Shown piece after piece: positions 8,298 through 17,623 of a stretch of DNA of 64,000 nucleotides. Where the stretch lies: NCBI RefSeq assembly GCF_036046055.1, contig NZ_CP107939.1:2790001-2854000 (forward strand). The letters are read 5' to 3'. The stretch comes from Nocardia sp. NBC_00403. Its GTDB lineage: Bacteria; Actinomycetota; Actinomycetes; Mycobacteriales; Mycobacteriaceae. How positions within the stretch are numbered: the first letter of the stretch is position 1; each line of letters begins with the position of its first letter. A model generated the notes under the pieces. That model saw nothing but the letters and a program-made list of their open reading frames with translations, did no database searches and was not told where the DNA came from. The translations under genes were made by a program, and so were the position numbers.

Positions 8298-11200
8298 CTA
8301 TCGCGACGGTAGGAACCCCGATGCGATGAACTCCCTGATGTAGGTGTCGAGTATCGGGCGAGTGAGGGGCGGGCACTCGATGCCGGTGTCCGCCAAGGCG
8401 GTACGGCTGTGGGCGTCGTCCCAGTCGAGATGTCCGGCGAGCCCGGCGAAGTTCGCGCTGAGCAGCGCCGCGCGGACGAGCGAATCGTCGCCCGCGTCGT
8501 TGCGCAGGCGGGACTCGCGGTCCAGCTCGGCGCGGACGGTCTCCAGCGGGGCGGTCGCGACCGGGAGGCCGTGGTCGCGCAGCGAGTCGAAGATGTCGCG
8601 CACCGCCACCGGAGTGCGGTTGACCAGGTGATACACGATATCCGACGCTGAGTGGGCCGAGATCTCGACGAGCGCGCCCGCCACGTAGTCCACCGGAACC
8701 AGTGACACCGTCGCGTCGCCGACATCGGGTGCGATCCCGAGGATTGCGGCGGCGCGGATCATGTTCCAGATCGAATCGTCGGCGCTGTTCACACCGATTC
8801 GGGTGTCGCCGCTGATCGTGCCGGGACGATAGACGGCGACCGGAACCCCGCGCTCGCCCGCCTGCCGAACCAGTTCTTCGGCGACCCACTTGGAGGTGAG
8901 GTAGCCGTTGGCGGAGACCTGGTCGGCCCGCAGTCGAGTGTCCTCTTCGACGACGCCGGATTCCGGCGTGGTCGAGACGGCGGCGCCGATAGTGGAGACG
9001 AAATGGACGGGCTTGGCCCGCCGCGTCGTCGCCAGGCGCAGCACATCCTTGGTGCCTTCGACATTGGCGGCGCGTAGTCGAGCATAGGGATCGACGTGAT
9101 TGACGCGAGCGCCGTTGTGGTAGATGACGTCGATGGTGTCGGCGAGGCGGTCGTAGTCGGCATCGGAAAGGCCCAGGCGCGGCGCGGCGAGATCGCCGGG
9201 GACCGCGATGATCCGATCGGCGACGGCATCGTCCCACAACCGGTAGCGGTGCAGCGCCAGCCGAATCCGGTTGGCGCCCTCGACGTCGGTGTTCGCCCGG
9301 ATCAGGCACCACACTCTGGCGTCGGTGCGGTGCAGCAGTTCCCGCAGCAGGTGGGCGCCGAGGAACCCGGTCGCACCGGTCAGTAGCAGCTCACGCGGCG
9401 GTCCGGTATGAGCGGCGGCGATCCCGTCGACAGCGATTGCGGCGTCGAGCACGGCGTCCTCGGCCGACGCCGGCGTGTCCGTTCGCGTCGGCCCCGTGGC
9501 CTCGGTGAGCTGCGCGGCGAGGCCGCCCACCGTGGGTGTGGCGAGCAACACCGACATCGGCACCTCGCGGTCCAGGCGGGACGAAAGTCGTTGGTGAAGT
9601 GTGAAAGCCATCAACGAGGACCCGCCGAGTTCGAAGAAATCATCCTCGACCCCGATCGGTGACACCGCGAGGACCTCGGCGAACACCTCGGCGATCGCGT
9701 GTTCGAGCGCGGTCGACGGCGCGACACCGGCCCGTGCGGTGAACACCGGCAGTGGCAGCGCCGGACGGTCGAGTTTGCCGCTGGCGTTGACCGGCAGCGC
9801 ATCCAGGGGCAACACCGCCGCGGGCACCATGTACGAGGGCAACACCCGAGATACCGAGCGCCGCAAGCCATCGGGGTCGACTGCCGCACCGGGCGCTGCG
9901 ACGACATAGCCGACGAGCTGGTCCCCGTCTTGCGCCGGTTTGACCGCGGCAGCCGCTTGACCGACGGTGGGGTCGGCGAGCAACGCGGCTTCGATCTCGC
10001 CGAGCTCGATGCGGTGACCACGCACCTTCACCTGAAAGTCGCTGCGCCCGATGTAGTCCAGTGCACCGCGCGGCGTCCACCGCACCAGATCGCCGGTCCG
10101 ATACATCCGGTCGCCGGGGCCGCCGAGCGGATTCGCGACGAACCGGCCCGCCGTCAGCGCGTGGGCGCCGTGATATCCGCGGGCGAGTTGGACTCCGGCC
10201 AAATAGAGTTCACCCACCGCGCCGACCGGCACCGGTCGCAACCGGGTGTCGAGGACGAAGCTCTGGGAGTTCCCTTCCGGTGCACCGATCGGCACACGCA
10301 CCGAGGTCAGGTCGGTGGCCTCGACCCGGTGATGGGTGATGCTCACGGCGGCTTCGGTCGGACCGTACAGATTGTGCAGTTCGGCGCCGCAGACGGCGGC
10401 GAACGCCCGTGCGGTCTCCAGTGGCAGCGCCTCGCCGATAGCGAAAACCGCACGCAGTGACGTCAATTCGGTCGCGCTGGCGTGCGCGGCAAACATCGCG
10501 AGCATGGCGGGCACGAAATCGGTGAGCGTAACGCGGTGCGCGGCGATGAGCCTGCCCAATGCTGCGGGGTCGCGGTGCTCGCTCGGTCCGGCAAGCACCA
10601 GCCGGGCGCCGGCACGCAGCGGCAGGAAATACCCCCACAGCGAGACATCGAACGTCGCGGGAGTTTTCTGCAGGTACCTGTCGGCACCGCTGACACGGTA
10701 CTGCTGCTGCATCCAGATGAGCTGGTTGACGATCGCGTCGTGGCTGACCACAACGCCTTTCGGTCGACCGGTGGAGCCGGAGGTGTAGATCACGTAGGCG
10801 GGATGGTCGCCGCGCAGTGCGGCGCCGCGCTCGGCATCGAGTACCGGTTCGGGACTCAGCTGCGAGAGATCGAGGGTGTCGACGGTGTGCGCGGGAGCGA
10901 CGGTGAACGCGTCACCGCTGGTGGTCACGACGCACCGCGGTGCGGCGGAATCGAGTACCGACCGGATCCGCTCGTCCGGATGATCCGGATCGATCGGCAC
11001 CCAGGCCCCGCCTGCTTCGACGATCGCGGTCAATGCGACGACCTGATCGATGGACCGCCGCATGGCCACCGCCACTACCGTGTCGGGTCCGACGCCTTGT
11101 CGAATCAGCCACCGGGCCAACCGATTACACCGGTCTTGCAGTTGCGCGTAGGTCAGTGCCTCCGCTCCGCAGACCACCGCGACGGCGTCGGGTGTCGCGA

Positions 11201-14200
11201 GCGCATGCCGCCACAGCGCGGTGGTCAGGGTCTCCGGCGCGACCGGGAGGTCCGGTCCGGCCGACCAGAACCGGATCCGCCGCCGCTCGAGCGGTTCCAT
11301 GATGTCGATATCACCGACCGCGCCGATCGGATCGGCGGCCACTTCGTGCAGGATGCGCAGATAGCTGGCGAGAAATCTGCGCACTGTCGTTTCATCGAAA
11401 AGGTCTGTGGCATAGCCGAATCGGATGTCGATCGGGCCCGGGGCGCCGTCCTCGTCGTGGGTGTCGACCACCGCGATGTGCAGGTCTGTCTTCGCGGTCC
11501 TGATGTCCGCGTCGTAAGACGAGAACGTGAGGCCCGACAGTTCGACATTGGCCTCGGCGAAGTTCTGGAACGCGAAACCGACCTGATACAGCGGATGCCG
11601 TCCAGGGGACCGCACCGGGTTGACGGCATCCACGACCAGTTCGAACGGCACCTCCGAGTGCGCGAAATTCACCATGTCCCGATCGCGGGTCCGGGTCAGC
11701 AGATCCGCGAAGCTCTCGGCGGGGTCGATCCTGGTTCGCGACACCGTGGTGTTGACGAACATGCCGACGACATCCGCGAGGGCGGCCTCGGCGCGATTGG
11801 TCATCGGCACGCCGATGGCAATGTCGGTGCCGCCGGACAGGCGGGCCAGCAGGACGGCCAAGGCTGTCCGCATCACCATGAACAACGTGGCCCGATGGGT
11901 CCGCGCGACGGCGAGCAGGTCGCGATGCAGCGCGGCGGACACCGTGCGCTGCTCGCCGTCGCCGCGCAGCGAGGCCACCGCCGGTCGTGGGCGGTCGGTC
12001 GGCAGGTCGAGGTCGTCGGGCAGCTCTGCCAGTTCCTGTGTCCAGTAGGCGAGCTGCCGGGACAATGGCGAATCCGGGTCGTCGCGCGACCCGAGCACGT
12101 CCTGTTGCCACAGTGCGTAGTCGGCGTACTGCACCTCCAGCGGTAGCCAGGTCGGTGCGTCGCCCGCGATCCGCGCGGCGTAGGCGATGGCGACATCACG
12201 CGCCAAGGGGGCCAGGGAGGAGCCGTCGGCGCAGATGTGGTGTGTCGCGCAGGCCAGCACGTAGCTGCCGTTCACCCGGAGCAGCCGAGCGCGCAACGGC
12301 ACTTCCGCTGACACGTCGAAACCGCGCCACAACGTCTCGCGCACCCGCTCGTCCACCGCGTCGGGGTGCGTGTCTTCGGGCACGAAATCGGCAACAGCAC
12401 TTGATGTTTCGAGTATCAGCTGGTGCGGTCCGATGGCGTCCGCCGGGTACATCGTGCGCAGCGCCTCGTGCCGCTCGACGGTGTCGGCGAACGCGGCACG
12501 CAGCGCCTCGACATCGAGGTCACCCGACATGCCGAGTGCGAACCCCACGTTGTCCACCGAGGTCGTGGTGTCGAACTGGTTGCGCAACCAGAACCGAAGC
12601 TGGGCGGGGGACAAGGGAATCCGCTCGGGTCTCGGACGAGCGACCAAGGCCGGTCGGGCCGTGGCCAGTCGCTGCGTCTGGAGTGACTTCGCCAGCAGGG
12701 CCACCGTTGGGTGGTCGAAGACCAGCCTGGTCGGGATCTGGGCCTGCCATGTCTCGCTGAGCCGGGCGGCGACCTGGGTGGCGAGCAGCGAATTGCCGCC
12801 CGAAGTGAAGAAGTCGGAGTCCGGCCCGAACTGCTCGTGCCCGAGCACCCTGGCGAACACCGCGGCGATCAATTCCTCGCCGAGACCCGACAGCGGTCGA
12901 TGGACGAGGCGGTCCTCGGATCGGGCACGTAGCGCGGCACGATCGGTTTTGCCGTTGGGGGTCAGCGGGATTCGGTCCACGATGGTGATCGAGGTCGGCA
13001 GCATGTACCGCGGCAGCCGCTGCGCCAAGGTGTCGGCAAGGGCGGCCGGGTCGGGCGATCGCCCCGGTACTGGCACGACATAGGCCGCCAGCGTGGTTTC
13101 GCTCGCGGCGGTCCTCCGGTCGACGGTGACGGCCGCGCGCACCTCGGGATGCGTCGTGAGGATCGCGTCGATCTCGCCGAGCTCGATCCGGAAACCGCGG
13201 ACCTTGACCTGGTCGTCGGTGCGGCCGAGGTAGTCGAGATCACCGCCGGTGGTCCAGCGGACGAGGTCGCCGGTCCGGTACATCCGAGTGCCGGGCGCGC
13301 CGTGCGGGTCTGCGGGAAAACACTGCGCGGTCAGCCCGGCGCGACGGTGATAGCCGCGGGCAATGGCGAGACCGGAGATATACAGCTCGCCCGCGACGCC
13401 GACGCCGACCGGGCGCAGTTGCCGGTCGAGCACGCGCAGGCGCATGCCGCGCACGGCCGATCCGATGGTCACCGGCGCCTCGGGCGACAGCGGCGCGCTG
13501 ATGGTCGCGACGATGGTGGATTCGGTGGGCCCGTAGGCGTTCCAGAATCGTCGTCCTGCCACCGCCCAACGGCCGACCAACGCGGGGGGACACGGCTCGC
13601 CGCCGACGATGATGCCCTGCAGGAAGTCCAGTCCGGTCGGCTCGACCGAGGCCAGCGCCGACGGAGTGAGGAAGGCGTGGGTGACCTGATGGTGCGTGAT
13701 GAGCTGCGCCAGCTCACTACCGCCGTAGATCGTCGGCGGGGCGATCACCATGGTTGCGGCCGCGCCGATGGCAAGTAGCAGTTCCAATATCGAAGCGTCG
13801 AAGCTGGGTGAGGCGAAGTGCAGGATCCGCGCGTCGCGGGAAATCGAGTGCCGCGTGGTGAGTTCGGCGCAGAGCCCGGCCAGGCCGGCGTGGGTGACCG
13901 TGACGCCCTTGGGCAGGCCGGTCGAGCCGGAGGTGTAGATCAGGTAGGCCGGGTTGGTGTCGCGCATCGGCGTCCGGCGGTCGAGGTAGGAGATCGGTGT
14001 CGGCGACTGCGCCGTCACCTGTGCCTCGAAGTCGGGAGCGTCCAGCGCGAGCCACCGAACCTCACCCGGCAGTACCGCGGCGTACTGCTGCCTGGTAAGC
14101 CCGAACTGCGCACCGCAGTCGGCGACCTGGAATTCGATGCGTGCCGAGGGGAAGCCTGGATCGATGGGTACGAACGCCGCGCCGGTCTTGGCGACCGCCC

Positions 14201-14480
14201 AGACCGTGAGCACCGAGTCGATCGATCGGGGCAGGGCCACCGCGACGGTGGTTTCCGGGCCGATCCCCATCGCCAGCAAAACTCTGGCCATCTGCGATGA
14301 GCGCGTGTCGAGGGCACGATAAGTCAATGTGGCGTCGTCGCAGACGACGGCCGCGCCGTCGGGATTGTGCTCGACGGCCGCGGCGAGCAGCGTCGCCAGC
14401 GTGGGCGCGCTCGACCCGGAAGCCCGACGTGAACGTCCACGGCGCGAAGACGAGGAAGCCTGCCGGGTACCACTGGTCAA
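8298..14480 (-). CDS. two-module NRPS, A-T-C-A-T-reductase
   Basis: Nonribosomal peptide synthetase of 2060 residues. Domains read by eye: adenylation 1 (about 26-520, core YTSGSTGLPKG at 182-192), carrier 1 (Ser564 in GGNSLL), condensation (about 615-1060, HHICADG at 747-753), adenylation 2 (about 1080-1575, YTSGSTGRPKG near 1232), carrier 2 (Ser1622 in LGGSSLM), and a thioester reductase domain from about 1695 (TGATGFLG, STIGA near 1829, Tyr1860/Lys1864). There is no N-terminal condensation domain, epimerase or thioesterase. The expected product is a dipeptide released reductively as aldehyde or alcohol, the layout of aureusimine (pyrazinone) synthetases. Start is a TTG at 14480 preceded by AGGAC; no earlier start keeps the frame. 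The oxygenase gene follows. No MbtH-like gene or Sfp-type transferase is seen nearby. Confidence 0.93.
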   Translation of the reverse strand: MTSGTRQASSSSRRGRSRRASGSSAPTLATLLAAAVEHNPDGAAVVCDDATLTYRALDTRSSQMARVLLAMGIGPETTVAVALPRSIDSVLTVWAVAKTGAAFVPIDPGFPSARIEFQVADCGAQFGLTRQQYAAVLPGEVRWLALDAPDFEAQVTAQSPTPISYLDRRTPMRDTNPAYLIYTSGSTGLPKGVTVTHAGLAGLCAELTTRHSISRDARILHFASPSFDASILELLLAIGAAATMVIAPPTIYGGSELAQLITHHQVTHAFLTPSALASVEPTGLDFLQGIIVGGEPCPPALVGRWAVAGRRFWNAYGPTESTIVATISAPLSPEAPVTIGSAVRGMRLRVLDRQLRPVGVGVAGELYISGLAIARGYHRRAGLTAQCFPADPHGAPGTRMYRTGDLVRWTTGGDLDYLGRTDDQVKVRGFRIELGEIDAILTTHPEVRAAVTVDRRTAASETTLAAYVVPVPGRSPDPAALADTLAQRLPRYMLPTSITIVDRIPLTPNGKTDRAALRARSEDRLVHRPLSGLGEELIAAVFARVLGHEQFGPDSDFFTSGGNSLLATQVAARLSETWQAQIPTRLVFDHPTVALLAKSLQTQRLATARPALVARPRPERIPLSPAQLRFWLRNQFDTTTSVDNVGFALGMSGDLDVEALRAAFADTVERHEALRTMYPADAIGPHQLILETSSAVADFVPEDTHPDAVDERVRETLWRGFDVSAEVPLRARLLRVNGSYVLACATHHICADGSSLAPLARDVAIAYAARIAGDAPTWLPLEVQYADYALWQQDVLGSRDDPDSPLSRQLAYWTQELAELPDDLDLPTDRPRPAVASLRGDGEQRTVSAALHRDLLAVARTHRATLFMVMRTALAVLLARLSGGTDIAIGVPMTNRAEAALADVVGMFVNTTVSRTRIDPAESFADLLTRTRDRDMVNFAHSEVPFELVVDAVNPVRSPGRHPLYQVGFAFQNFAEANVELSGLTFSSYDADIRTAKTDLHIAVVDTHDEDGAPGPIDIRFGYATDLFDETTVRRFLASYLRILHEVAADPIGAVGDIDIMEPLERRRIRFWSAGPDLPVAPETLTTALWRHALATPDAVAVVCGAEALTYAQLQDRCNRLARWLIRQGVGPDTVVAVAMRRSIDQVVALTAIVEAGGAWVPIDPDHPDERIRSVLDSAAPRCVVTTSGDAFTVAPAHTVDTLDLSQLSPEPVLDAERGAALRGDHPAYVIYTSGSTGRPKGVVVSHDAIVNQLIWMQQQYRVSGADRYLQKTPATFDVSLWGYFLPLRAGARLVLAGPSEHRDPAALGRLIAAHRVTLTDFVPAMLAMFAAHASATELTSLRAVFAIGEALPLETARAFAAVCGAELHNLYGPTEAAVSITHHRVEATDLTSVRVPIGAPEGNSQSFVLDTRLRPVPVGAVGELYLAGVQLARGYHGAHALTAGRFVANPLGGPGDRMYRTGDLVRWTPRGALDYIGRSDFQVKVRGHRIELGEIEAALLADPTVGQAAAAVKPAQDGDQLVGYVVAAPGAAVDPDGLRRSVSRVLPSYMVPAAVLPLDALPVNASGKLDRPALPLPVFTARAGVAPSTALEHAIAEVFAEVLAVSPIGVEDDFFELGGSSLMAFTLHQRLSSRLDREVPMSVLLATPTVGGLAAQLTEATGPTRTDTPASAEDAVLDAAIAVDGIAAAHTGPPRELLLTGATGFLGAHLLRELLHRTDARVWCLIRANTDVEGANRIRLALHRYRLWDDAVADRIIAVPGDLAAPRLGLSDADYDRLADTIDVIYHNGARVNHVDPYARLRAANVEGTKDVLRLATTRRAKPVHFVSTIGAAVSTTPESGVVEEDTRLRADQVSANGYLTSKWVAEELVRQAGERGVPVAVYRPGTISGDTRIGVNSADDSIWNMIRAAAILGIAPDVGDATVSLVPVDYVAGALVEISAHSASDIVYHLVNRTPVAVRDIFDSLRDHGLPVATAPLETVRAELDRESRLRNDAGDDSLVRAALLSANFAGLAGHLDWDDAHSRTALADTGIECPPLTRPILDTYIREFIASGFLPSR

Positions 14481-14585
14481 GTTCTCGTCCTGCCGCGCGA
14501 TGTGAACAAACGGGGCCGATGTTATAACGCGATACTCAGCTGCGCCACCGGTGGGAAGTAAGGATCCAGCTACCGCCTGCCCTGG

Positions 14586-14963
14586 CTATCGGCCTTCGCG
14601 CTCGGCCTTGCTTCGCTCGATGCAGAACTCGTTTCCCTCGGGATCGAGCAGCGTGACCCAGCCGAGCCCATCGGCGGTTCGGTGGTCCTCGTACAGTGTC
14701 GCTCCCATGCCGATGATGCGCTCGACCTCGTCGTCACGCGTCCGCTCGGTTGGCATCCAATCGAAGTGCAGACGGTTCTTCACCACCTTGCCCTCGGGCA
14801 CGCGAATGAACAGCAAGCCCGGCGCAAGCGCGGGCGCCTCGACCAACACCTCGTCGTCGCCTGGCTTATCCTCCTCGGACACCGGCCATCCGGTGACGGC
14901 GCTCCAAAATAACGCGAGCTCATACGGATCGGCGCAATCGACGGTCACATTGCGAAGGATCAT
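14586..14963 (-). CDS. VOC/glyoxalase-like protein
   Basis: Single-domain vicinal oxygen chelate protein of 125 residues. It opens with the typical MILRNVTVDCADPYELA and FWSAVTGWP pattern, carries RLHFDWMP in the middle strand and ends in the WVTLLDPEGNEFCIERS signature. Members bind metal or small molecules; some are glyoxalases, dioxygenases or antibiotic-binding proteins. Substrate cannot be read here. It lies 105 bases upstream of the NRPS start on the same strand, so it could be co-transcribed with the cluster, but nothing in it points to peptide tailoring. Confidence 0.85.
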   Translation of the reverse strand: MILRNVTVDCADPYELALFWSAVTGWPVSEEDKPGDDEVLVEAPALAPGLLFIRVPEGKVVKNRLHFDWMPTERTRDDEVERIIGMGATLYEDHRTADGLGWVTLLDPEGNEFCIERSKAEREGR

Positions 14964-15126
14964 GCCGCCGAGCCTAACCAGCGGCCCGGCCGCGCGGGGT
15001 CGATCGCCGGCGCCGGTCGCTCACCTATGCGAGTTGTCCACATCTGCGATATCTATTGCTACTCAACCATTCTCGAATGTTCGCAGTCTTGACAACGGCG
15101 CATCGATTTCGTGCCATAGTGAGACC

Positions 15127-16028
15127 GTGTTCTGGCTTCGTAGTGTCGCCATCGCCATTGCCTGTTGTGCCCTGTGGGTCACGGCCTGCCAGAGCCCCGT
15201 CGCGCCACCGACATCGCCGAGCGGCCCCGCCCCCCTACACAGGACGACAAGCCCGGCTCGGGTGACCAGCGGATCACCATCGAATTCGGTGGCAAGACCC
15301 GCTCCTATGTGGTGCATGCGCCGCCGAGCTACGACGGCAGCACCGCCCTGCCACTCGTGGTCGCCCTGCACTTCTATCCCGGTGACGCGGCGCGGATCGC
15401 CACGACCAGCGGCTTGAATGCCAAGGCGGACAAGGAAAACTTCCTCGTCGTCTATCCGGAGGGGCACGCTTCCGGATACAACGCCTTCGTCTGCTGTGGT
15501 TCGGAAGACGATGTCGGCTTCGTCAAGACTGTCCTCGCCCGAATGACCAGCGCCTGGAAAGCCGACCCGAAGCGCGTCTATGCCGCAGGCATCTCGAACG
15601 GCGGCGATATGTCCTTCAAGCTCGCGGTGGAACTACCCGGCACCTTCGCCGCCATCGCCGCGGTCAGCGGGGGGTTCTTCGGTTCCGCCGCGGCGGAACC
15701 GTCCTACAAGCCGACGACGCCGGTTTCGGTTATCACCTTCCTCGGTGGCAAGGACCGCTACTTCGGTCGATTCGACACCGGGATCACGCAATGGCAGGAG
15801 CGACTCGCCTGCGCTCCCGGGGGAGCGCACGCCGACCTGGCCAATGGCATCACCGTCGCGACGGCCACCTGCGCCGACGGCAGCACGGTCGAGATCTACC
15901 GGCTTCCCGAGATGGGACACTCGTGGCCGGGCGCCGCGCAGGGCGAACTCTCCGATGCGCAGGCCGGGGTGAACGCGACCGACCTCGCGTGGGACTTCTT
16001 CGAAGCCAACACAATCCACGGTCGATGA
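15127..16028 (+). pseudogene. LpqC-like secreted esterase/PHB-depolymerase lipoprotein, frameshifted
   Basis: An esterase of the poly(3-hydroxybutyrate) depolymerase/LpqC group split over two frames. A GTG at 15127 starts a lipoprotein signal (VFWLRSVAIAIACCAL, lipobox VTAC with Cys at codon 21) in one frame. The mature alpha/beta hydrolase (RITIEFGGKTRSYVVHAPP, nucleophile Ser in AGISNGGDM, His in EMGHSWPG) reads in another. The frames meet at a run of six C at 15230-15235; one more C would restore a continuous lipoprotein reading GPAPPTQDDKPGSG across the junction. Read without correction, the hydrolase would start at a TTG near 15165 and lose its export signal. Either a recent null mutation, slippage switching, or a homopolymer error in the assembly. 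Family assignment is firm; status is open. Confidence 0.8.
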
Positions 16029-16029
16029 G

Positions 16030-16052
16030 GCTTCAGGCCCTGGACGCGACCT
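16030..16052. repeat. direct repeat copy 1, includes a second MFS C-terminal tail
   Basis: The 23-base stretch starting GCTTCAGGCCCTGGA recurs at 17624-17646 with one mismatch. Both copies encode, on the - strand, the last residues VASRA and stop of an MFS transporter. Here the coding similarity extends weakly to about 16100 (PITPAEQVASRA). The two copies bracket the TetR/hydrolase pair, suggesting duplication of the transporter end during insertion of that pair. A separate 14-base repeat TCCACGGTCGATGA occurs at 16015-16028 and 16155-16168. Confidence 0.7.
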
Positions 16053-16139
16053 GCTCCGCGGGGGTGATGGGGACTGGGCGGCGGGGATGGTCGGCCCGGC
16101 CGTGCGGGGTCGATCACGCGGCGCCTCCCCATCCGCTCT

Positions 16140-16703
16140 TCACCGCCCACGTAGTCCACGGTCGATGAACCGAATCATCCAGTCGAAGCTGGCTTCCGGA
16201 TCGCCGGTCCACTGGAAGCCGCCGGATACCTGTAGGGACGCGAATCCGTGGAACATCGAGCGCAAGGTGCGCAGGGCGTGATCCGTCTCGACGTCGGGAA
16301 TGTCGTAACCGCGCAGCACTGCCACCATCGAATCGAGCACGCGGCCACTGGATTCCAGCAGGGGATCGTCGGGGCTGGTGAACTCGGCTCCGACGGTGGC
16401 GGCGTAGCGGCCAGGGTGCGCGACGACATATGAGCGGAATGCGCGGGCGAAGGCTGCCAATGCTTCGGTGCCGGAGCGGCCGTGCATCGCGTCGCGAACG
16501 GCGCGGTCGAGTTCGGTCATCGCGAGCACGGCGATGCCGTGCTGCAAATCGGCCAGGTTGGCCACGTGCTTGTACAGGGAAGGTGTTCGGACGCCGAGCT
16601 TTTCGGCAAGCAGACCCATGGCCAGGTTGTCATAGCCGACGTCGTCGGCGAGTTGGGCACCCGCACGGACGACGTCGGCTGGGGTCAGCCCGACCCTAGG
16701 CAC
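16140..16703 (-). CDS. TetR family repressor of the adjacent hydrolase
   Basis: TetR regulator of 187 residues: N-terminal helix-turn-helix (LGVRTPSLYKHVANLADLQ, about residues 36-54) and a C-terminal ligand domain of the WHG type (RSMFHGFASLQVSGGFQW). It begins with a GTG whose first bases overlap the stop codon of the upstream hydrolase by 8 nt; GGAG lies 7 bases before it, so the pair is translationally coupled. Autoregulation is likely through the duplicated GCTAAT...ATTAGC operator at 17571-17607 in front of the hydrolase. The inducer is unknown but should be related to the hydrolase substrate. Confidence 0.88.
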   Translation of the reverse strand: MPRVGLTPADVVRAGAQLADDVGYDNLAMGLLAEKLGVRTPSLYKHVANLADLQHGIAVLAMTELDRAVRDAMHGRSGTEALAAFARAFRSYVVAHPGRYAATVGAEFTSPDDPLLESSGRVLDSMVAVLRGYDIPDVETDHALRTLRSMFHGFASLQVSGGFQWTGDPEASFDWMIRFIDRGLRGR

Positions 16704-17547
16704 GAGCCTGCTCCGCGAGGAACCGCAGCGCGAGTTCGGCCACCCGGTCCGGCGCGTCCGCGTGCGGGTAGTGCCCGGATCCCTCCGCCACCGCGACGGT
16801 GCCGAGACCCGCGGGCATGAGAGCGACGATGGCGTCGCCTTCGGCTTCGGGGTTCGCGAAGTCGGGGTCCTCGGTGCCCATGATGATCAGCGCGGGGCTA
16901 CTGATGTTCGGCAGCTGCGCCTCGGCGTCGGCGGGAGTCGACTTGCCGGTCTTCATGAATTCCGCGAACCGGCCCGGTTCCTGCAGCTTCGCCGACAATT
17001 CGGCCATGTACTTGTCGTAGTCGGCAGGCTTGATCGGGTAGGCGACGTTCAGGTAGCGCATCCACTGTCCGAGGCTCTTGAAGATCATGGTGTTCATCAG
17101 CGGCACCAGCCCCTTGCGGTAGCGCGGGACGGTGAAAAGTGCGCCTGCGGCGAGCTTCTGGGTCTTGGTGAACGGGTTGAGTTCGATAATGGCGCTGACA
17201 AGTTCGGGCGCTTGTGCCGCAGCGATGGTGGCGGCACCGCCGGAGATGGAGTGTCCGATGATGACCGCTGGACCGCCGAGGTGGCGGATCAGCGCGAGCA
17301 GGTCGCCCGCGACATCGGTCCGCGAGATCGCGTCACTGCCGTCGTGGGACTTCCAGTTCATGCTGGACTCTCCGTGTCCGCGCAGGTCCGCCGCCGCGAC
17401 CCGGTAGCCGGCGGCGATCAGCTTCGGCGCGAGCAACCGAAAAGCCTGGCGCCGGTCGCCGATGCCGTGCGACAGCACGACCAGTGGGCCATCGCCGGTC
17501 ACGTCGTAGGCGATCTGTCCACCGTCGATGGTCAGGTACTCGGTCAT
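16696..17547 (-). CDS. alpha/beta-fold hydrolase
   Basis: Cytoplasmic alpha/beta hydrolase of 283 residues. The oxyanion strand LVVLSHGIGD is near residue 22, the nucleophile Ser is in IIGHSISGGAA, and the catalytic His is in AEGSGHYPHADAPD near the C-terminus; LRGHGESSM is the conserved post-strand loop. Similar proteins are esterases, haloperoxidase-like hydrolases or C-C hydrolases; substrate is not predictable. The ATG at 17547 is preceded by GGGAG. First gene of a two-gene operon with its TetR regulator, under the double operator immediately upstream. Confidence 0.88.
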   Translation of the reverse strand: MTEYLTIDGGQIAYDVTGDGPLVVLSHGIGDRRQAFRLLAPKLIAAGYRVAAADLRGHGESSMNWKSHDGSDAISRTDVAGDLLALIRHLGGPAVIIGHSISGGAATIAAAQAPELVSAIIELNPFTKTQKLAAGALFTVPRYRKGLVPLMNTMIFKSLGQWMRYLNVAYPIKPADYDKYMAELSAKLQEPGRFAEFMKTGKSTPADAEAQLPNISSPALIIMGTEDPDFANPEAEGDAIVALMPAGLGTVAVAEGSGHYPHADAPDRVAELALRFLAEQARA

Positions 17548-17570
17548 GTCGAACTCCCGTTGCGCTGGTA

Positions 17571-17607
17571 GCTAATGCTGATAGCCATAAAGCTAATGCA
17601 ATTAGCC
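17571..17607 (-). promoter_or_regulatory. duplicated TetR operator
   Basis: Two 16-base elements, GCTAATGCTGATAGCC at 17571-17586 and GCTAATGCAATTAGCC at 17592-17607. The second holds a perfect inverted repeat GCTAAT/ATTAGC with a 3-base spacer; the first is the same with one arm degenerate. They start 21 bases apart, two helical turns, as expected for cooperative TetR dimers, and lie 24-60 bases upstream of the hydrolase start. Confidence 0.75.
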
Positions 17608-17623
17608 AACCGTGTCAACACTC

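Noticed and set aside
10482..12146. 554-codon + strand frame inside the NRPS
   Set aside because: Antisense shadow; the NRPS motifs are continuous on the other strand.
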